Source: Deinandra increscens subsp. villosa
Lineage: Eukaryota; Streptophyta; Magnoliopsida; Asterales; Asteraceae
Length of the DNA stretch: 64,000 nucleotides
NCBI GenBank assembly: GCA_039602395.1
Contig: JBCNJP010000017.1
Location: 24,510,275 to 24,574,274 of the forward strand
Reading direction: 5' to 3'
The notes beneath the pieces are model-generated. The model was not told where the DNA came from, ran no database searches, and saw nothing but the letters and a program-made list of their open reading frames with translations. The position numbers and the translations under genes were made by a program. Positions 56,537-64,000 of this stretch are shown here, one piece after another. Position 1 is the stretch's first letter. Every line of letters starts with the position of its first letter.

Positions 56537-57207
56537 TTTCTTAATTAGATATGCAGCTTCTGAAAATTTAGAAAAATCGGCAAAAACGGCAAAATCGGCA
56601 AAAGTACTATTCAAAGAATAGTGTTAAAAACTTAAAACGCGAAAACGGAGGCCTTCGGAGTGGAATTTGGGGGTCCAAACGAGCTCCCCTAGACGTTAGT
56701 CGGGGGTAATTCTGGGGCTCGGTGTCACGAACATCGTGTTCAAATTGAGCCTCTAACTCCAAACGAGTCAAAAGTTACGTCCGTTTTCGTGAAAGTGTGA
56801 AAAACTAACTTTTTGCCGCAAACTAGATTCCGATCGTAAACCCTGTTTCCGATCGTAAACGCGATTCCGATCGTAAACACTTGATTACGATTGAACTGAA
56901 TCGTAAACTCCTAATTACGATAAGAGGCAGATCGTAAACTCCGTTTCCGATTGAGGTAGATCGTAAACACCGATTACGATATACGTTTCCGGTAAAGAAA
57001 AATCGTAAACACCAATTACGATTCAGTACAATCGTAAACACAAATCACCGGATCGTAAACACGATAAAAAAGCAATCTTGATATCGTAAACTCGATTCCG
57101 ATGCAGATCTTCAAATAACTCAGTCGAAAGCACCCAAATAACCCAGAAAACCACTCGTAAACTTGATGAACAGCAGCAGCAGAACTCGTAAACTCCAATA
57201 CAGCCTT
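56537..57207 (-). other. Sire B leader with CGTAAAC motif, primer site lost
   Basis: About twenty (A)TCGTAAAC units between 56830 and 57195. The roughly 90 bp that in Sire A lie between the last unit and the LTR, including TGGTATCAGAGC, are absent. Confidence 0.8.
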
Positions 57208-57610
57208 TGTAGGTCCGAAAATCTCCCAAACACACGATATAATGATCTAACACGAGTGCGGAATCCTCGTGAGAGATTGATTCAAGAAAATAGTAGAAAA
57301 AGAGACTAGATCTTTTGGAAAGATGAAGTCTTGAATGGAAATCGTCTACTATGAAGCCTCTTAACAATCTGATCGTAAACACTAGAACTCAAGAAGGAAT
57401 CGTAAATAGTCAAATGAAAAGCTTGGATTAATTATGAATATGAGGTGGTATTTATACCACCTCATTACAAGAACATGGCCAATCATAAACATGATTAGGC
57501 CCAATCATAAACTAATTAAAATGGCCCACATGGCCTATTAAACAAGCTAAACTAAGCCCAAAACAAAGCCCAACACTAATGTTCATGCCTTACATAAATA
57601 TAGCCCTACA
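57208..57610 (-). repeat. LTR shared by Sire B and Sire C
   Basis: 403 bp, TGTAGGTCCGAAAATC to AGCCCTACA. On its right is the polypurine tract of Sire C (minus strand ATGCCTAGGGGAAGAT, 57611-57626); on its left the Sire B leader. The TATA box lies inside a 10-bp-stem palindrome (57442-57463). Confidence 0.88.
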
Positions 57611-57641
57611 ATCTTCCCCTAGGCATGAATCATTAGATCAC

Positions 57642-60195
57642 TTACGGCAGCAGCAGATCAAACCTGAATGACCTTTGAACGTTGTTGAACCACCATCCCT
57701 TCTCTACGATCCGCTTTGCAGTTCCATCAAAGATACCAACCCTTATAGCATTCATCATGTCATTTTCATCTCCAAGTATGGGTTGGGTGGCTAGGAGCTT
57801 GATGTCTCGCTCTCCAAATCTTAGCAAGTCCACCGGATCATAGAATCGGAATTGCCTCATTGGCTTGCAGAGCACCACCACTTCATGAGTTGTCGGATCG
57901 TAGCACCAGCAATCAAAATTTCTGACTAATGTGCCATCTTCGATCTCGTCCAACATGTTAATGACTCTTGTACGCTTAGTGGGTGGCCTCCTAGCTTCAC
58001 CAATGGGCTCCCCTGTCACTGGGTCAGTCCCTGTCTCTCTCCATCTGACCTCTTTCAACTCAAAATCTGCAAAGTTGTTTTCTTGATGGCTCAGCAGATT
58101 GTTTCTGATGAGGTCTCCGTCAGGGCTGTTCCACCTGTTTATGTAAGGAGCTCGAAGCAGATTTCTGATCTCAGGCTCAGTCCATGAATGGAATTGTGCA
58201 CGATTTCTATAATATTCAACAGGACTGTAGCCTTCACGGATCACAGCAAATAATTTCTTCTCAGCGTCGTAATGCCAGCACAAGATTGGTTCACAGCTCC
58301 CCTGTTTGTCAATAGAGCTCTTTCCAAGATCAAGAGCATATGTAGTGGGGGCTGGTCCTTGAAAGAATTCTCGGAACCAGTTATCATGACCCTCAGGAGC
58401 TTTGGAGATCACTCTTCCTCCTCTAGCATAGTCAGACATCTCAATGTTTTCATCACCATCGTCTTCATTCAACGCTTCAGCACCTTGCAGACCCTGTGAT
58501 GAACTTTGACCAGACGCACTGTAGAATTTGACTCTACTACATCCTTTAATTCATTGAACTTCTTCCTCAGATCCACCAGCATGCCGTACAGATACTTCAT
58601 CCTGTCTTTGTCCGCCACCTCCTTCTCTCTCATGTACTTGTTTTCTGCTTGAAGAGCCTTGATCTCATTCTCTCTAATTCTGTTTTGAGAGATCAGGAAG
58701 TTGATCTGAGGATCAGCACTTATCCTCATATTTATAGGAAGCTCCGCTGCTTGAAATGGCCTGAAGCTAGGAGTAGCTGTAGGCTGAGTTATCGCAGGAA
58801 CTGCACTTACTCTCACAGGGCTTGGAGCAACAAAGGTATGATCAACCTCCAGAAATTGAGTTTCTTCCCGAACTGGGCTACGCTCGGTTAGAACTGGAGT
58901 TTCAGTTTGCACAGAAGTAGGTTGATCTTGCACATCTTCAGCAGCTGTTTCTACTTGCGCACTGGGACCCTCAGAACTGGGTCCAGCTGGTTGTACTAGC
59001 AAAATGCTTGAGCTGGTCTTTGACAGCTTGAATCTGATGCTTCTTGGATCTGACCTCTTTCTTGGTGAAGGTTCACGTGCTGGAACAGGTTCTTCAAAAG
59101 CATCTTCAGCATCCAGATTCAGCTCAGGAGGGGTTGTGTCACTGCCTGATGATCCGATCATGTCATCCCTTGACCTTTTAAGGTTAAGGGGCCATTCCCA
59201 TAGATATCATCATCAGTAATCTCCTGGCCAGCGAGAATATCATCCATTACATTCTCTTCATCGGAGGGTATGATTGCATCTTCTTCTTGAACATTAACAG
59301 CCGGAGTTGCTGTTAAGTCTTGGTCTTCTGCAACGGATGCATTAACATTTGGCACTGCAGCTTCTGGTCAGAATCATCCATTACTTGTTCCCTTGCAACC
59401 TCTGGGAACGCACCTCTCTACCCACTCCAGTCTACCTTCAAAAGATTGCTTACCCGGTCTATCTTGGGTTTGCAGGCCAAAAACTCCGATATCCATCACC
59501 TTCACATCTAGTTTCTCAACCCTCTCCTCAATCATTGGATACTTCTTCATCACCACCATTTGGACGAACCTTGGTGTCATTAGAAACTGTTCTCTGGCAC
59601 TTAGCATTGCATTGCCTACCCAGTCAATCAGCATCATCTTTGAAAAGTTAAAGTCCCAATCTAAGGCCAGAGCAACGAAGGCAGTTCCATGAAGTTGGTT
59701 TAACTGATCGAAGCTCGTTCTTTTCCCAAGGAAAGATTTCTGCATGTAATGCGCCAGACACCTCCAGTAGTGCGGCAGAAGCTTCTTAAAGATGGGCGGA
59801 AATTTTCCTTCATACCCCATTGATTGCGCACCTGCCAGAACTACCTCCTTTGGATACTTGATAGGATGAGAAGCATCATCAGTAATGTTCAGCCCTTGCC
59901 TTATATCTTCTTCCTCAATAACAATTTGTCTGTTCTGGACCGTTGCGGTAATCCTTGTCTTGTCGGAGTTTGCCCTAGCAGAACCCCAAAATTCCCTGAC
60001 CAGCATCTCATCAATGAGTACATTCGTCCTCAGGGCGTGGTTGATTTTGCAAGTGTTCATCCCAGCCACCAGAGAGTAGAATAACTCCATGTGTTTTTCT
60101 GGCGGGTCTTCCAGATAAGCAGGCATACAGTGATCCTGCTCATATTTTATATCTTCAATAAGCATCTCTTCTGCCATCTGAGACAGACAAGACAT
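57642..60195 (-). pseudogene. Sire C extra ORF downstream of pol (broken into three frames)
   Basis: Three sections follow one another: 60195 to 59158 (with stops near 59374), 59161 to 58469, 58472 to 57642, connected by frameshifts. The first part has a helical domain (GKRTSFDQLNQLHGTAFVAL); the middle is acidic and Pro/Ser/Thr-rich, followed by a coiled-coil stretch (LISQNRIRENEIKALQAEN); the last is a compact domain with SPVEYYRNRAQFHSWTEPEI and a WCYDPTTHEVVVLCKP strand pair. No clear signal peptide or membrane segment, so an envelope role is not supported by the sequence. Similar proteins are common in composite-family genome annotations as I recall, without known function. Confidence 0.7.
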
Positions 60196-61080
60196 ATGTA
60201 TCAGACATATTCATCAAAACTATTTTGTTTGGAAACAACTTGAAATTCAATTGATTAACTCATTTAATTTGATAAATTCCGAAAAATTTCAATTGAATCA
60301 TTCAAGTAAAATATTTGGATTTGAATCACACGTTTCACAAACACCATAAATTTTAACTTAAAAACGATTAAGTTTGATTGAAATTTTATGAAACTTAGGT
60401 GTTTATGATTTTTCATTATGAGCTTAATTAACTGTTTACGATTTTAAAATGGGTTTACGATCACTTTAAAAATGGCCCAATCGTAATCAGTTATATCCAA
60501 TCGTAAACGCCTTAAAAAACAGTATGGCCCAATCGTAAACACTCAAGACAGTTTTGTCGTTTACTCCGGTCGTAAACGGTGTAATCGTAAACACCGAACG
60601 ATCGTAAACAGTTCAAACTTCTTCTTCTTCATCGAGGCGGTCGTAAACGCCGAGAACCACCATTGACGAACCTGCAACTCATCGTAAACGAGATTAAACA
60701 CATCAAAAACTCAAGATTGTTCAAAATAACTACCTTTAAGTAGTTCTATGCACTAAACCGACACTGAAACTTCGAGAATCGTCTCGACACAGGAAAAATC
60801 TTGAGGAACGAAGCGTTTTAGGGCTTAAACTGAAAATCCCTAAAAAAATGGTGAAATCTCACAGATAAAGAGATTTGTGAGAGGGCTTTTGGTCGGAATC
60901 AAAAACGATCACAGTGGTGTGGTTGGATGGCTCGGCGGTGGTCGGAATCGGGTTGGGTGAGGTTTTCCGGCGAACAAAGGCGAAGGTTAGGGTTTTGAGT
61001 GGAGGAGAAAGTGATCGTAAATGGGGAATCGTAAATGGGTTAACCAAGATGAAAATATCTCAAAATTACACTTAGCCCCC
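60196..61080 (-). other. CGTAAAC-rich sequence before the extra ORF
   Basis: Bases 60430-60690 and 61010-61040 contain about fifteen CGTAAAC or CGTAAATG units, the motif otherwise found in leaders before Gag. No gene is supported; the frame 60859-61047 is Pro/Thr-rich low complexity. Confidence 0.65.
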
Positions 61081-62191
61081 CTCCCATAACCGTAATCATA
61101 AAAAGTTCCATTTAGCCCCTCAATCTTTTAAATTCAATCAAGTTTACCCCAAACTCAAAAACATTTGAAATTTTTTTTTGACACTTTGAGAATTTTACAA
61201 AACTTCCCCTCAGAATCATACCCGAGTATCCGATCATGATCATGAAAAATTTAAAAGTTAAAACAGATAAAATCAAAACCAAAATTAAATATTTACAAAC
61301 TTTACCTCAGAAATTTCAAATATTTACATACCTGGTGCTGGAAAATTTCACAGATAATTTCAGACAAGTCTTTGACTGAGGAACCCTTTTCAGCTTCCGT
61401 TACTTGACACTCTAGACAATTGTCAGGTGGTTTGAACACAGAAACTCACATCCAGTTAAGTGCTTAAATATAGTACAGATTTACCGATATGTTTAACCGT
61501 CCCCACACCCAATTTTCCATAGCAAAACCTACCCAACCTCAGAGTTTATTGAGGATTCACAAACCCCCAACTTGAGGAACCATGCAACACTGCTTTGACT
61601 ACCACTTATTTCTATTTTTCATACATTATCAGTTGATGATCAGGTCGGCCGCATAAGCACGCAGAGAAGACCAACTGAATAATTTTATTTTCTTTTCTTT
61701 TTCTTTTTCAGAATTTTCATTTTTTTGAATTCTTTTTCTTTTTCTTTTTCTTTTTCTGTGGTGTTGTCTTATACAGTATAAGCATGGCGTGTGAGAGAGT
61801 GAATACTAGGTAAATACCACTCTCAACCCGTTTTTGTCGGGACTCAGTTTTTTAAACCATGTAGACTAGGATGGGAAACTAAACATTTATAGAGATTAAG
61901 ATTACTGCACTTACATAGATGATCATTGTTTTGGTTGAGCTTACCAACATATCATCTTCGAGCAGTCTTTCACATCAGCCTTACACGTGTCAGTCTCCGA
62001 CCGTCATTGAACAATTTTTGCAAGTCCTATCAAAAGACATCATAAAAACTTTTCAGATTAACCAGCACCATTTCTTCCCCTGTTTTTGTGAGGCTTTTGA
62101 AAACAAACACTATTTTTGTTGTTGTTTTGTTTTTTTTTTTTAAGATTTCTTAAGAAGTAAAAAATAAAATACCAATAAAAATTTGATCAGA
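61081..62191 (-). other. Sire C post-pol spacer
   Basis: Related to the Sire A and Sire B post-Gag spacers (gactgaggaacccttttcagcttc near 61375, gagagagtgaatactaggtaa near 61793). It contains the hairpin at 61629-61678, A/G-rich tracts on the minus strand (61690-61755), and no coding frame. Confidence 0.7.
61629..61678 (-). other. Conserved hairpin, Sire C copy
   Basis: TCAGTTGAT (61629-61637) and ACCAACTGA (61670-61678) pair with one mismatch, and the flanking atta/ataat extends the stem with a one-base bulge. Core cttctctgcgtg ... cgacctgat as in the other copies (sense strand). Confidence 0.75.
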
Positions 62192-64000
62192 TCATTCCTC
62201 GAAGGCAATCATCCGAAGGCCTTCGACACACATTTCAAAATTTGGTCGTGGGAGGGGTTTTGTGAAAATGTCCGACACATTCTGATCGGAGCTTACCTTT
62301 TGAAGCTGAATTAGCTCCCGATCATAGCAATCTCGAATGAAATGTACCTTTATGTCTATATGCTTGGTTTTAGAATGTTGGACAGGGTTTTTCACAATTT
62401 CCAGAGCAGCAGCATTATCGCAAAAGATAGGAGTGTTAACGAATTCCATACCGTAGTCTGTGAGCTGGTTTTGGATCCATACTACCTGTGAAGTACCGGC
62501 AGATGCTGCCACGTACTCAGCTTCGGCAGTTGATTTAGATACGGTATGCTGCTTCTTGCTCTGCCAGGAAATGAGTCGATCGCCCAGATATTGACATCCT
62601 CCAGTTGTTGACTTTCCGGTCCAAGTCACTACCTCCATAGTCACTGTCAGTATAAGCATACAATTGAAAGTCAGTGTTCTTTGGGTACCAAAGACCAAGC
62701 CTAGGCCTGCCCTTTAGATACCTAAATATACGTTTAACAGCATTCAAATGAGAAAGTTTAGGGTTAGCCTGATAGCGGGCACACAAGCAAACTGCATGCA
62801 TAATATCTGGCCGACTTGCTGTTAAGTACATCAGTGAACCAATCATCGAGCGATACGTGAATTCGCTCACTGACTCCCCTTCTGCATCTGCTGACAGGAG
62901 AGGTCGGGATGCCATTGGAGTTGAAATTGGCTTTGAGTCTTGCATCTTGAATTTCTCTAGAATCTCATTCACATACTTGGCTTGGTGAATAAGAATCCCA
63001 GATTCATCTTGTTTAACTTGCAAGGCTAGGAAGAAACTCATCTCCCCCTGATCGCTCATTTCAAACTTTTTCTTCATAATCTCCTCAAATTCGGTGCACA
63101 ATTCCTCGTTTGTTGAACCGTAGATGATGTCATCTACATACACTTGCACCATGATTATGTCCTCATCCACCCTCTTTCTAAACAAAGTTTGATCAACAAC
63201 TCCTCTTGTATATCCATTCTCCACCAGGTGATTGGACAACGTTTCATACCAGGTACGAGGAGCTTGATGCAAACCGTACAAGGCCTTATCCAGCAGATAA
63301 ACATGATCTGGATTTTCTTCATCTATGAACCCTGGTGGTTGGGTTACATAAACTTCTTCGTTCATCTCTGCATACAGGAAGGCAGTCTTCACATCCATCT
63401 GATGGACTGTAAAATTGAGATACGATGCCACAGCCAGAAAGATCCGAATTGCTTCCAATCTTGCCACCGGAGCGTATACCTCGTCATAGTCAATCCCGTG
63501 AACTTGCCTGTGACCTTGTACTATTAACCTCGCCTTGTTTCTTACAATGATTCCCGAGTCATCCTTCTTGTTCTTATAAAGCCACCTCGTGGGAATCACC
63601 TTCTTGTCATCTGGCCGCTTCACAAGTCGCCACACTCCCAGCTTTGAGAACTGATTAAGCTCATTGTGCATGGCCTCTATCCAATTTGGATCTCTGAGAG
63701 CAACCATCACATTCGGAGGCTCAATCTGGGAGATAAAACATGAGTACATGCAGAAATTGATATCCCCTGTGCGGCTTCTAGTTGAAACTCCTGCAGACAC
63801 TGGTCCAAGTATGTTGCTGACTGGATGATCCTTGTTGATCCTGGATACCTGGACATCTGGCACAGACACAGAAACAGGCAGATTAGAAGAAACAACATTA
63901 TCATTTATATCACTAATACCTGGACTTTGAGGTATCTCTGAATCATTATCACACGTTCCTGAAGTTCCCGGAGCATCTACGTTGACATTTGTGGGGACAG
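62192..64000 (-). pseudogene. Copia pol: reverse transcriptase and RNase H (5' part outside window)
   Basis: The frame is open to the right window edge. RT shows PNWIEAMHNEL, ARLIVQGHRQVHGIDYDEVY, FTVHQMDVKTAFLYAEM, the catalytic YVDDIIYGS (about 63125) and SRPDIMHAVCLCARY. One inserted base near 62630 shifts the frame; RNase H then continues with KSTAEAEYVAASAG, CDNAAALEIVKNP, KHIDIKVHFIRD and SDIFTKPLP to the stop at 62192. Otherwise well preserved. Integrase, protease and Gag would lie right of the window. Confidence 0.92.

Larger units (their letters stand above)
52540..57610 (-). mobile_element. Sire B: Sirevirus-like copia unit without pol
   Basis: LTR (52540-52941), polypurine tract, spacer, Gag-like frame and leader, LTR (57208-57610). 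The Gag and spacer match Sire A closely. The primer site expected at about 57195-57207 is absent: the leader runs straight into TGTAGG. The right LTR is at the same time the 3' LTR of Sire C. Confidence 0.83.
57208..64000 (-). mobile_element. Sire C: Sirevirus-like copia element with pol and extra 3' ORF (partial)
   Basis: Reading on the minus strand: pol entering from the right edge, stop at 62192, a structured spacer, CGTAAAC-rich sequence, a large extra ORF, polypurine tract, LTR. Copia pol followed by an additional gene is the organisation known for Sireviruses. The LTR of about 0.4 kb is short for that group, so the lineage name is tentative. Confidence 0.78.

Overview
The window is a stretch of eudicot nuclear genome that is mostly nested transposable elements, with one small gene island. 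The evidence for a plant is a nuclear plastid-type APS kinase gene with seven exons, plant Ty1/copia and Ty3/gypsy retroelements with iMet and tRNA-Asp primer sites, a plant L1-type LINE, Mutator-like elements with 9-bp target duplications, and a Helitron terminus. The Gag proteins remind me of Asteraceae predicted proteins, but that is memory, not proof.

Layout. Bases 1-648 are the 3' end of a non-autonomous copia-like element. Bases 650-5062 hold AT-rich repeats, microsatellites and a MITE. Bases 5063-10477 are a complete non-autonomous LTR element (here 'TR-GAG1', minus strand, 5-bp TSD) that carries only a long decayed Gag/coiled-coil frame. Bases 11376-21456 are a second such family (TR-GAG2, plus strand). 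It is split by a truncated Sirevirus-like element (Sire A, 14552-19510), and its 3' LTR is cut at 21456 by a gypsy chromovirus. The gypsy element (minus strand, 21457 to about 40321) is itself split inside its reverse transcriptase by an 11-kb tRNA-Asp-primed non-autonomous element (26637-37527, TSD agaac). One LTR of that element contains a LINE and the other a Pack-MULE with a captured piece of an LWD1/AN11-like WD40 gene. Bases 39361-42083 are a rearranged gypsy end. Bases 42084-44280 hold a Helitron terminus, a MULE, fold-back MITEs and TATGATA repeats.

The gene island is at 44281-48540. It holds an apparently intact APS kinase gene (+) and a convergent four-exon gene of unknown function (-). 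Then come a large inverted-repeat element (about 48700-51290), a gypsy LTR remnant (51893-52539), and two Sirevirus-like units that share one LTR (52540-64000, minus strand). The right-hand unit carries copia pol and an additional large ORF after pol.

The most interesting signal is a recurrent RNA-like hairpin in the non-coding 3' regions of TR-GAG1, TR-GAG2 and all three Sirevirus-like copies. It has a conserved core (TGCGTR, small hairpin, CGACCT) closed by outer stems whose sequence differs between hairpins while complementarity is kept. A second is that each retroelement family has its own short motif amplified in the leader before its first ORF, and in both TR-GAG families also as LTR palindromes upstream of the TATA box. 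Together these suggest shared cis-signals through which gag-only elements could use the machinery of autonomous relatives. That last step is inference.
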